A stretch of 40,898 nt of DNA from Lentisphaeria bacterium (GTDB taxonomy: Bacteria > Verrucomicrobiota > Lentisphaeria > Victivallales > Victivallaceae), in the NCBI GenBank assembly GCA_017443585.1, contig JAFSYV010000098.1, forward strand, positions 1-40,898, in the 5' to 3' direction. The notes under the pieces are model-generated. The model searched no databases and had not been told where the DNA came from. It worked only from the letters and a program-made list of their open reading frames with translations. The position numbers and the translations under genes were made by a program. Below are positions 30,962-38,078 of this stretch, piece after piece (the first letter of the stretch is position 1; each line of letters opens with the position of its first letter).

Positions 30962-32425
30962 ATGGATTACAAGACATTCGAGGAGTACGCCGCCCAAGGC
31001 AATCTAGTCCCGGTCTTCCGGGAAAAACTGGCCGATCTGGAAACACCCGTTTCCGTGCTGAGCCGATTCGCAGGCGACGAAAACGTCTTTCTGCTGGAGT
31101 CCGTCGAGGGCGGCGAGCGCTTCGGCCGCTACTCCTTCATCGGCCCCGGCTCGTCGCGGGTCTTCACCGTGGAACAGGGCAAAGCCTTCATCACCGACGG
31201 CACCGGGAAACATCCCGTGGGCGAAGGCGTCGCCGCCCTGCGTCAGGTCCTCAAGGATCAGAAGGCCGTGGCCGTTCCCGGCCTGCCGCCCCTTTTCAGC
31301 GGCGCGGTGGGGTTCCTGAGCTACGAGACCGTCAACAGCTTCGAGGAGCTCCCCGAGCCCAAGACGCCCCTGCATGCGCCTGAAGTCGTCATGCTCCTCG
31401 CGGACGAAATGATCATCTTCGACAACGTGCGGCACACGGTCAAGATCACCGTCTGCGCCCACGTGGACGCCTTTCCCACGCCCCGGGCGGCCTACGACGA
31501 CGCACTGAGCCGCATCGGAAAAATCGAAGAGCGGCTGAAGACCCCCGCCGACGTCCGGGGCGAGGTCGTGGAACAGAAGCGCTTTTCCGGCAACATGGAC
31601 AAGGCGGCCTTCTGCACCATGGTGGACCGGGCGCGCGAAGCCATCCGGGCGGGTGAAGTGATCCAGGTGGTCCTTTCCCAGAAGTTTTCCGCGCCGCAGG
31701 GGGCGTCGCCCCTGCAGCTCTACCGGGCGCTGCGGCTGGTGAATCCTTCGCCCTACACCTTCTTCTTGAAGCACGGGGAACACATCCTCATCGGCTCCAG
31801 TCCCGAGACCATGGTCAAGCTGGAAAACGGCGTCGCTTCGCTCCGGCCCATCGCCGGGACCCGCCGGCGGGGAAAGACCGCCGCCGAGGATCGGCGTCTC
31901 GCCGACGAACTGCTCAACGATCCCAAGGAACGGGCCGAACACCTGATGCTGGTGGATCTGGGCCGGAACGACCTGGGCCGGGTGGCCCGGCCGGGGAGCG
32001 TCCAGGTCAAGAAGTTCATGAACGTGGAGCGGTACAGCCACGTCATGCACCTCGTGAGCGACGTGGAAGCGGTTCTGGCCGAGGGCAAGGACGCCTTCGA
32101 CCTGCTCAAGGCCACCTTCCCGGCGGGGACCTTGTCGGGAGCTCCCAAGATCCGGGCCATGGAGCTCATCAACGAACTGGAGCCGGAATCCCGCGGCGTC
32201 TACGGCGGCGCGGTGGGCTACTTCAGCGGTACCGGGAACATGGATCTGGCCATCACCATCCGGACCCTGGAGATCGCCGAGGGGCAGATCACCGTCCAGA
32301 CCGGGGCGGGGATCGTGGCCGATTCCGTCCCCGAGAAGGAATACGAGGAAACCATGAACAAAGCGGCGGCCGTCTTCACGGCGGTCAGACTTGCCGCGGC
32401 GAATTTCGAACTGGAGGATAAGTAA
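30962..32425 (+). CDS. trpE: Anthranilate synthase component I
   Basis: A 487-residue protein that converts chorismate and ammonia to anthranilate, with TrpG supplying ammonia from glutamine. The N-terminal regulatory part has 'VFLLESVEGGERFGRYSFIG', whose LLES is the usual tryptophan feedback site. The chorismate-binding half has 'GSSPETMVKLENG', 'RPIAGTRRRGKT', 'HLMLVDLGRNDLGRVARPG', 'FPAGTLSGAPKIRAMELI' and 'IRTLEIAEGQITVQTGAGIV', all standard. GAGGAAA lies 8 bases before the ATG. It is the first structural gene of a seven-gene operon. PabB and isochorismate synthase share the fold, but the trp context decides the assignment. Confidence 0.97.
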   Translation: MDYKTFEEYAAQGNLVPVFREKLADLETPVSVLSRFAGDENVFLLESVEGGERFGRYSFIGPGSSRVFTVEQGKAFITDGTGKHPVGEGVAALRQVLKDQKAVAVPGLPPLFSGAVGFLSYETVNSFEELPEPKTPLHAPEVVMLLADEMIIFDNVRHTVKITVCAHVDAFPTPRAAYDDALSRIGKIEERLKTPADVRGEVVEQKRFSGNMDKAAFCTMVDRAREAIRAGEVIQVVLSQKFSAPQGASPLQLYRALRLVNPSPYTFFLKHGEHILIGSSPETMVKLENGVASLRPIAGTRRRGKTAAEDRRLADELLNDPKERAEHLMLVDLGRNDLGRVARPGSVQVKKFMNVERYSHVMHLVSDVEAVLAEGKDAFDLLKATFPAGTLSGAPKIRAMELINELEPESRGVYGGAVGYFSGTGNMDLAITIRTLEIAEGQITVQTGAGIVADSVPEKEYEETMNKAAAVFTAVRLAAANFELEDK

Positions 32426-32426
32426 A

Positions 32427-33005
32427 ATGATTTTCGTTCTCGACAACTACGACTCGTTCACCTATAATCTCGTGCATCTGCTCTACGCGCTGGAACCCGA
32501 CATCGTCGTCAAGCGCAACCGGGAAGTCACTGCCGACGAGGTCCTCGCCATGTACCCCGAAGCCATCATCCTTTCCCCCGGCCCCGGCCGTCCCGCCGGC
32601 GCCGGGATCATGCCCGAACTGATCCGCAAGGCCGCCGCAAAGCGCGTTCCCATGCTGGGCGTCTGTCTGGGCCATCAGGGCATCGGCGAGGCTTTCGGGG
32701 CGAAGGTCGTCCCCGCCAAGGAGATCATGCACGGCCGCATTTCCGAAGTCACCCACGACGGCAAGGGGCTCTTCGCCGGTCTCGAAGGCCCCTTCAACGC
32801 CGTGCGCTACCACTCCCTTGCGCTGGCGGAAGATTCCATCCCCGACACCTTCGAAGTCACCTGCCGCACCGCCGACGGCGAGGTCATGGGGATCCGCCAC
32901 AAACACCAGCTCATCGAGGGGATCCAGTACCATCCCGAATCGATCCTCACCGCCACCGGGCGGCGCCAGCTGGGGAACTTCATGGACATGGTGAGGCACA
33001 AATAA
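32427..33005 (+). CDS. trpG: Anthranilate synthase component II, glutamine amidotransferase
   Basis: A 192-residue class I glutamine amidotransferase. The start at 32427 (MIFVLDNYDSFTYNLV) follows the trpE stop by one base, with GGAGG at a normal distance. The nucleophile lies in 'MLGVCLGHQGIGEAFG' (Cys) and the His/Glu pair in 'IQYHPESIL'. 'LSPGPGRPAGAG' forms the oxyanion region. It hydrolyses glutamine and passes ammonia to TrpE. Its stop and the trpD start share a base (TAATG). It may also serve p-aminobenzoate synthase as PabA, since no other copy is visible here. Confidence 0.96.
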   Translation: MIFVLDNYDSFTYNLVHLLYALEPDIVVKRNREVTADEVLAMYPEAIILSPGPGRPAGAGIMPELIRKAAAKRVPMLGVCLGHQGIGEAFGAKVVPAKEIMHGRISEVTHDGKGLFAGLEGPFNAVRYHSLALAEDSIPDTFEVTCRTADGEVMGIRHKHQLIEGIQYHPESILTATGRRQLGNFMDMVRHK

Positions 33006-34015
33006 TGAAAAACCTTCTGGAAAAACTCCTCGCCGGGCAAGACCTGACCGTAAGGGAGGCGGAAACGCTCCTCGAACTTCTGGCTTCGGGCGCCGTTCCC
33101 CCCACGCAGGCGGGGGCCGTCCTCACCGCACTGCGGATGAAGGGCGAAAGCATGAGCGAACTCCTGGGCATGGCCCGGCTGCTGCGGCGTCACGCCGCCT
33201 GCATCCACTGCGGCGCACGGGAGTGCATCGACATCGTGGGCACCGGCGGCGACGGCGGGATCTCCTTCAACGTCTCCACCACGAGCGCCTTCGTGGCCGC
33301 CGGAGCGGGGGCCGTGGTGGCCAAGCACGGCAACCGGGCGGTTTCCGGCAAATGCGGCGCGGCGGACGTGCTTTCGGAGCTGGGCTTCAATCTGCTGGTC
33401 GCTCCGGAGCGCATGGAGTACTCCATCCAGACCCACGGCATCGGCTTCCTCTTCGCCCCCGTCATGCACCCCATGCTGGGCAAGGTGGCCGCTCTGCGGC
33501 GGGAGCTGGGGTTCCGGACCATCTTCAACATGCTGGGCCCGTTGTGCAACCCCGCGGGGGCCTCGGGGATCGTCCTCGGGGTCTACGACCCGGCCCTGTG
33601 CGAACTTTTCGCCGAAACGCTCCGGGAGCTGGGCGTCCGCCGGGCCATGGTGGTGGCGGGCCACGACGGGCTGGACGAGATCAGCTGTTCCGTTTCCACC
33701 CGTGTGGCCGAGCTGGATTCGGGCGTCATCCGCTGTTACGAGCTCTTCCCCGAACTCCTGCTGGGCGAGACCTTCAGTCCAAGTGAGATCGCGGGCGGCG
33801 ACGCCGAGGCCAACGCGGCCCGGCTCCTGGCCGTGCTCCGGGGGAAGGATCAGGGGGCCGCGCGGGCCATCGTGCTGCTGAACGCCGGGGCCGCCATCCG
33901 CGTGGCGGGGCTGGCGGAGGACCTGCGCGAGGGTATGGCCATCGCCGCCGAGTCCATCGACTCCGGGGCCGCATTGGGCAAACTCGACGCCCTTATCCGA
34001 GAGAGCTGCCGATGA
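33005..34015 (+). CDS. trpD: Anthranilate phosphoribosyltransferase
   Basis: A 336-residue protein of normal length. 'DIVGTGGDGGISFNVSTTSAF' is the PRPP-binding loop. 'AKHGNRAVSGKCGAADVLSELG' and 'HPMLGKVAALRRELGFRTIFNMLGP' (split over positions 33463-33540) are conserved family segments. It joins anthranilate to phosphoribosyl pyrophosphate in the second step of the pathway. It overlaps trpG by one base and trpC by four, so translation is coupled. Unlike in enterobacteria it is not fused to trpG. Confidence 0.96.
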   Translation: MKNLLEKLLAGQDLTVREAETLLELLASGAVPPTQAGAVLTALRMKGESMSELLGMARLLRRHAACIHCGARECIDIVGTGGDGGISFNVSTTSAFVAAGAGAVVAKHGNRAVSGKCGAADVLSELGFNLLVAPERMEYSIQTHGIGFLFAPVMHPMLGKVAALRRELGFRTIFNMLGPLCNPAGASGIVLGVYDPALCELFAETLRELGVRRAMVVAGHDGLDEISCSVSTRVAELDSGVIRCYELFPELLLGETFSPSEIAGGDAEANAARLLAVLRGKDQGAARAIVLLNAGAAIRVAGLAEDLREGMAIAAESIDSGAALGKLDALIRESCR

Positions 34016-34761
34016 GCGACATACTCCAGAAAATCGTCCGGGATTTGCGGCCTCTGGTGGAAGAGCGGAAGAGGAGCGTCCCTCTCGATGAGAAGGACTT
34101 TCCCGTCGTTCCGGGCTTCCGGGCCAACTTCCCCGGTGTCATCGCCGAACTCAAGAAGGCTTCCCCCTCCAAGGGGCTCATCCGGCCGGATTTCCGCCCC
34201 GCGGAGCTGGCCGTGGAGCTGGAAGAAGCGGGCGCGGCGGCGTTGTCGGTCCTTACCGAACCCAATTACTTTCAGGGGAGCCTCGACTATTTGAAGTCGG
34301 TACGGAAGCAGGTCAAGATCCCTCTGCTGCGCAAGGAGTTCATCTTCGACCCTTACCAGATCCTCGAAGCCCGGTATGCCGGGGCTTCGGCGGTGCTGCT
34401 CATCGCGGCGCTCCTCGAGCAGAAGGAGCTGGTCCGCCTCGGAGAGTACGCCCGGAAACTCGGGCTCGACGTGCTGGGCGAGGCCCACAACGCCGAGGAG
34501 ATCGCCCGGCTGCTGGACAGCCCCGCGACGCTTATCGGCGTCAACGCCCGGAATCTGCGGACCTTCGCCACGGACTTGAGCCTCGTGGAACGCCTCATCG
34601 GAACGATCCCGCAGGAGCGGTGTCCCGTGGCCGAAAGCGCCATCACTTCAGGCGCTGATATGCGGCGTCTCCGGGCGGCGGGGGCCTGCGGCTTCCTCAT
34701 CGGGGAAACCCTCATGCGCGCTGCTTCCCCCGGCGCGAAACTCCGGGAACTTCTGGCATGA
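34012..34761 (+). CDS. trpC: Indole-3-glycerol phosphate synthase
   Basis: A 249-residue TIM-barrel enzyme that closes the indole ring of carboxyphenylamino-deoxyribulose phosphate. 'GVIAELKKASPSKGLIRPDF' supplies the catalytic Glu and Lys. 'ALSVLTEPNYFQGSLDYL', 'IPLLRKEFIFDPYQI' and 'IGVNARNLRTF' follow in the usual order. 'PVAESAITSGADMRRL' and 'GFLIGETLMRA' form the phosphate site. It starts within the trpD stop (ATGA) and overlaps trpF the same way. It is a stand-alone gene, not a TrpC-TrpF fusion. Confidence 0.96.
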   Translation: MSDILQKIVRDLRPLVEERKRSVPLDEKDFPVVPGFRANFPGVIAELKKASPSKGLIRPDFRPAELAVELEEAGAAALSVLTEPNYFQGSLDYLKSVRKQVKIPLLRKEFIFDPYQILEARYAGASAVLLIAALLEQKELVRLGEYARKLGLDVLGEAHNAEEIARLLDSPATLIGVNARNLRTFATDLSLVERLIGTIPQERCPVAESAITSGADMRRLRAAGACGFLIGETLMRAASPGAKLRELLA

Positions 34762-35333
34762 AGCTCGAGGTCAAGATCTGCGGCATCACCCGGCTCTGCG
34801 ACGCCGAATGCGCCGTCGAGGCGGGGGCCGACTATCTGGGCTTCGTCCTCGTGCGGAGTTCCAAACGCTTCATCGCTCCCGAAGCGCTGGCCGGGATGGC
34901 CGAGCTCCCGGTGAAGAAGGTGGGCGTCTTCGCCGACGCTGAGCTCGATTTCATCCGCGAAATGGTCGAAACGGGCCGTCTGGACGTCGTCCAGCTCCAC
35001 GGGAACGAGACGCCGGAGTTCGCCCGGAGCATCGACTTCGCCGAGGTCTGGAAGGCTTCCTACGACGCAGGTTTTCCGGCGGCGAGACTCGTGTGCGACG
35101 GCCCCCGCGGCGGTTCCGGGCTCTTCGGCGACCACCGGAAGGCGGCGGAACTGGCGAAGCTCCGACCCATCATGCTGGCGGGGGGCATCACCCCCGAAAA
35201 CGCGGCGGAACTGGCGAAGCTCGTCCGCCCCGCGGGCATCGACCTCGCGGGGGGCGTGGAGAGCGCTCCGGGCATCAAAGACCCCCTCAAAATCAGACAA
35301 CTTTTCCATAATTTGAAAGGATCCGAATTGTGA
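34758..35333 (+). CDS. trpF: Phosphoribosylanthranilate isomerase
   Basis: A 191-residue TIM barrel, slightly shorter than many TrpF proteins. '[27 protein letters not shown]' (34767-34847) holds the catalytic Cys, 'SSKRFI' and '[13 protein letters not shown]' follow, and '[15 protein letters not shown]' supplies the catalytic Asp and phosphate loop. It isomerises phosphoribosyl anthranilate by an Amadori rearrangement. It overlaps trpC by 4 bases, and its TGA overlaps the GTG start of trpB. Confidence 0.94.
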   Translation: MKLEVKICGITRLCDAECAVEAGADYLGFVLVRSSKRFIAPEALAGMAELPVKKVGVFADAELDFIREMVETGRLDVVQLHGNETPEFARSIDFAEVWKASYDAGFPAARLVCDGPRGGSGLFGDHRKAAELAKLRPIMLAGGITPENAAELAKLVRPAGIDLAGGVESAPGIKDPLKIRQLFHNLKGSEL

Positions 35334-36505
35334 AGACCCATTACGGCCCCTTCGGGGGGCAGTACATCCCCGAAACCCTCATGCCCGCGCTGTTCGAACT
35401 GGAACAGACCTATGAGGAAGCGAAAAAGGACCCCGCCTTCCAGCGGGAACTCAGGGAACTCCTCTCCGACTACGTGGGCCGGGAGTCCCCCCTCTACTTC
35501 GCCCGGCGTCTGACGGAACACTGCGGCGGCGCCCGCATCTTCCTCAAAAGGGAAGACCTCAACCACACGGGGGCCCACAAGATCAACAACACCCTCGGAC
35601 AGGCGCTCCTCGCCGCCCGCATGGGCAAGAAACGGCTCATCGCCGAAACGGGAGCGGGGATGCACGGCGTGGCCACGGCCACCGCCGCCGCTCTTCTGGG
35701 CATGGCCTGCGACGTCTACATGGGGGCGCTCGACGTGGCCCGGCAGGCTCCCAACGTGGAGCGGATGCAGGTCCTCGGCGCACGGGTGATCCCGGTGGAT
35801 TCGGGCAGCGCCACCTTGAAGGACGCCATGAACGAGGCTCTGCGCGAGTGGGCCGCCACCAGCAACGAAACATTCTACTGCATCGGCACCGTGGCGGGAC
35901 CCTATCCCTATCCCGCCATCGTCCGGGACTTCCAGTCGGTCATCGGCACGGAGGCCCGCCGCCAGTGTCTGGAAAAGACGGGCCGTCTTCCCGACGAGGT
36001 CATCGCCTGCGTGGGCGGCGGCAGCAACGCCATGGGGCTTTTCGCCGGATTCGTCGACGATAAGTCGGTCCGCCTGACGGGGGTGGAAGCAGGGGGCGAG
36101 GGCATCGAAACGGGCCGTCACGCCGCCAGCATCAACGGCGGCGCCATCGGGGTGCTCCACGGCGCCAAGACCTATCTGCTCCAGAGCAGGGAGGGGCAGA
36201 TCACGGAGACCCACTCCGTTTCCGCCGGGCTGGACTACCCCGGCGTGGGGCCGGAGCACTGTTACCTGGCCCAGACGGGCCGGGCCCGCTACACGGTCAT
36301 CAACGACGCGGAAGCGATCGAAGCCTTCGGGCTCCTTTCCCGTTTGGAGGGGATCATCCCCGCGCTGGAGTCCAGCCATGCCGTGGCTCAGGCCCTCAAA
36401 TCCGCGCCGGAATACGGAAGGGAAAACATCATCATCGTCAATCTTTCCGGACGGGGCGACAAGGATATGGCCAGCGTCCGCAAATATCTGGAGGAACACA
36501 AATGA
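35330..36505 (+). CDS. trpB: Tryptophan synthase beta chain
   Basis: A 391-residue PLP enzyme that condenses indole and serine to tryptophan. The start is a GTG at 35330 overlapping the trpF stop (GTGA), with AAAGGA 9 bases upstream. '[17 protein letters not shown]' is the typical N-terminus. '[20 protein letters not shown]' contains the PLP lysine (in HK). '[20 protein letters not shown]' and '[15 protein letters not shown]' bind substrate and cofactor phosphate. It is a standard TrpB1 by these motifs. It overlaps trpA by four bases, consistent with the alpha2-beta2 complex being made in equal amounts. Confidence 0.97.
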   Translation: MKTHYGPFGGQYIPETLMPALFELEQTYEEAKKDPAFQRELRELLSDYVGRESPLYFARRLTEHCGGARIFLKREDLNHTGAHKINNTLGQALLAARMGKKRLIAETGAGMHGVATATAAALLGMACDVYMGALDVARQAPNVERMQVLGARVIPVDSGSATLKDAMNEALREWAATSNETFYCIGTVAGPYPYPAIVRDFQSVIGTEARRQCLEKTGRLPDEVIACVGGGSNAMGLFAGFVDDKSVRLTGVEAGGEGIETGRHAASINGGAIGVLHGAKTYLLQSREGQITETHSVSAGLDYPGVGPEHCYLAQTGRARYTVINDAEAIEAFGLLSRLEGIIPALESSHAVAQALKSAPEYGRENIIIVNLSGRGDKDMASVRKYLEEHK

Positions 36506-37260
36506 CCCGGCTTGAAAAAATATTCGCGCAGGGCGAAAAGAAACTCGTCATCTTCGACGTCTGCGGCGCTCCCGATATGGAAACGTCGGCGAAGCGTCTC
36601 GAAGCCGTCGTGGCCAACGGGGCCGACATCGTGGAACTGGGCATCCCCTTTTCCGACCCCGTGGCCGACGGCCCGGTGATCCAGCGGGCCTCGCAGCAGG
36701 CCCTCGCCAACGGGGCGAATCTGGAAAAGATCCTCGCGCTGGCGGCTGACTTGCGGGCGAAGCACCCCGAAACGGGACTGATTTTCTTCGGCTACTTCAA
36801 CGTCTTTCTGCAGTACGGGCTCGACGCTCTTTTCGCCCGCATGGCGGAGATCGGCATCGACGGGATCCTGATCGTGGACCTGCCTTTCGAGGAACGGGAG
36901 GAGTTGCGGCCGTTGATCGAAAAATATCACGTGCCGCAAATCACCCTCATCGGCCCCTCCACGACCCCGGAGCGGGCGAAAATGCTGGTCGAAAAGGCGG
37001 AAGGCTTCGTCTACTGCATCAACGCCCGGGGCGTCACCGGGGAGCGGGCGACCCTGCCGCCGGAACTCGCCGGAAGGCTCGAAACGCTCAAGAAGCTCTC
37101 CCCCGTGCCCGTGGCGGCGGGCTTCGGCATCGCAGGCTCTGCGGACGCGGCGGCGGTCTGCCGTCACGCCGACGCGGCGGTGGTGGGCTCCGCCGCCGTG
37201 AAGCTCCCCCTCGAGTCGCTGGGCCCCTTCGTGGCCTCCCTCAAGGCGGCGCTGAAATAA
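36502..37260 (+). CDS. trpA: Tryptophan synthase alpha chain
   Basis: A 252-residue TIM barrel that cleaves indole-3-glycerol phosphate and feeds indole to TrpB. '[21 protein letters not shown]' region (36625-36687) has the catalytic Glu and Asp. '[17 protein letters not shown]', '[15 protein letters not shown]', '[14 protein letters not shown]' and '[15 protein letters not shown]' follow in family order. The first barrel strand reads '[11 protein letters not shown]', where most TrpA proteins have a Thr/Ala-Gly-x-Pro-type segment, a mild oddity. It ends the trp operon. A hairpin at 37314-37354 follows. Confidence 0.95.
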   Translation: MTRLEKIFAQGEKKLVIFDVCGAPDMETSAKRLEAVVANGADIVELGIPFSDPVADGPVIQRASQQALANGANLEKILALAADLRAKHPETGLIFFGYFNVFLQYGLDALFARMAEIGIDGILIVDLPFEEREELRPLIEKYHVPQITLIGPSTTPERAKMLVEKAEGFVYCINARGVTGERATLPPELAGRLETLKKLSPVPVAAGFGIAGSADAAAVCRHADAAVVGSAAVKLPLESLGPFVASLKAALK

Positions 37261-37313
37261 CGCACCGGGCCTTACAGCATTCATAGTGTTCATAGTATTC
37301 CCAGTCTGCGGGG

Positions 37314-37354
37314 GCGTGGGGGGCAAACCGCATTCAGCGGTTTGCTCCCCACGC
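37314..37354. repeat. Near-perfect 18-pair hairpin downstream of trpA
   Basis: The arms 37314-37331 and 37337-37354 (GCGTGGGG, then GCAAACCGC against its complement) pair over 18 bases with one G-T wobble and loop ATTCA. No T run follows on either side, so it is not a standard intrinsic terminator. It could still stabilise the 3' end of the trp mRNA, or be a dispersed palindromic (REP-like) repeat. The flanking 37261-37313 holds a short direct repeat (TTCATAGT twice) and no gene. Confidence 0.6.
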
Positions 37355-37364
37355 TCCGCACACC

Positions 37365-37574
37365 TTGACAACGCGCAAGGGCCAGCCTTATCCCTCGGCC
37401 TACGTTTCCATCAGCGCCGACACCTCGCCCTACAAGCAGACGGCTGATCCCGGCGGCGGCGCGGTGGAGTTCCGCCACAACAACGTGGCAAGCTTCCTCT
37501 TCTACGACGGCCACGTCGGAAGCAAAAGCCTCGCCGAAACGGCGGGCCGGACCAACATGGTCGAAAACTTCTGA
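37365..37574 (+). pseudogene. C-terminal remnant of a prepilin-like H-x9-DG protein gene
   Basis: The frame from about 37365 to the TGA at 37572-37574 encodes about 69 residues ending in a segment with 'FRHNNVASFLFYDGHV', nearly the same as '[16 protein letters not shown]' in the intact pseudopilin at 28791-29486. The N-terminal FTLIELL signal and helix are missing, and no start with a ribosome site is seen; the first candidate is a TTG. The similarity begins directly after the hairpin. This looks like the tail of a pseudopilin gene left after a deletion or rearrangement. A functional short protein is less likely. Confidence 0.7.
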
Positions 37575-37614
37575 CCTGAGTTTTCCCGCCGCACGGGGGG
37601 AACGACGCGCCCCC

Positions 37615-37878
37615 TCACACGGAACGGTTGTGCAGGATCGTCTTGCCCTGGGGATTTTTCAGGGCTTTTTCCTCAAGGGAGCGGATCGTCGAGACCGCCT
37701 CTTCGAACGCGAGAGCCTCTTCGATCATCACCGGGTTGGAAATGTGATGGTTCAGCAGGTCCCAGTGGGCGATCTCCGGGGGGAGCGAATCCGCGCTTTC
37801 GTTCACGTCCCCCGTCATGCCGAAAAAGACTTCCTGCAGCGTCACGTTGATGAGCAGATAGACGGTGTATTTTTCCAT
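37615..37878 (-). CDS. Small protein with a GIY-YIG-like N-terminus, function unknown
   Basis: An 87-residue protein from the ATG at 37878, preceded by GAGGGAAGAG, behind a perfect promoter match. 'MEKYTVYLLINVTLQEVFFGMTGD' has the spacing of a GIY-YIG nuclease core (V-Y-x-L, then F-F-G-x-T for YIG-x-T). The Arg and His residues expected next are not found; 'HWDLLNHHISNPVMIEEAL' follows and the C-terminus is helical. It may be a degenerate or non-catalytic member, or the likeness may be chance. It stands alone on the minus strand between the pseudopilin remnant and the divergent beta-helix gene. Confidence 0.6.
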   Translation of the reverse strand: MEKYTVYLLINVTLQEVFFGMTGDVNESADSLPPEIAHWDLLNHHISNPVMIEEALAFEEAVSTIRSLEEKALKNPQGKTILHNRSV

Positions 37879-37910
37879 GGTTTGCTCTTCCCTCATTTTT
37901 TGCGGTGCTG

Positions 37911-37939
37911 AATATAACACGGGAAAGGGGACTTGTCAA
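37911..37939 (-). promoter_or_regulatory. Consensus promoter for the small GIY-YIG-like gene
   Basis: On the minus strand TTGACA (37934-37939), 17 bases and TATATT (37911-37916), about 33 bases before the ATG at 37878. The full-consensus -35 and optimal spacing support that the short gene is real and expressed. Confidence 0.75.
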
Positions 37940-38002
37940 GGCGAAAAACAGCCGCGAAGCCGGGGAGACGCCGTTTTTTACGGTTTTTCCCCGCGGGGCG
38001 GC

Positions 38003-38031
38003 TTGCAAAAAAGGCGTTCCGCAGTTACATT
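38003..38031 (+). promoter_or_regulatory. Possible promoter of the beta-helix gene
   Basis: TTGCAA (38003-38008), a 17-base spacer and TACATT (38026-38031), about 48 bases before the ATG at 38079. Both boxes are moderate matches. The 37940-38002 stretch holds nothing else that I recognise. Confidence 0.45.
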
Positions 38032-38078
38032 ATAGGCAATAAGTGTTCCTGTACCTGTAACCTTTGCGGAGCCTTCCA

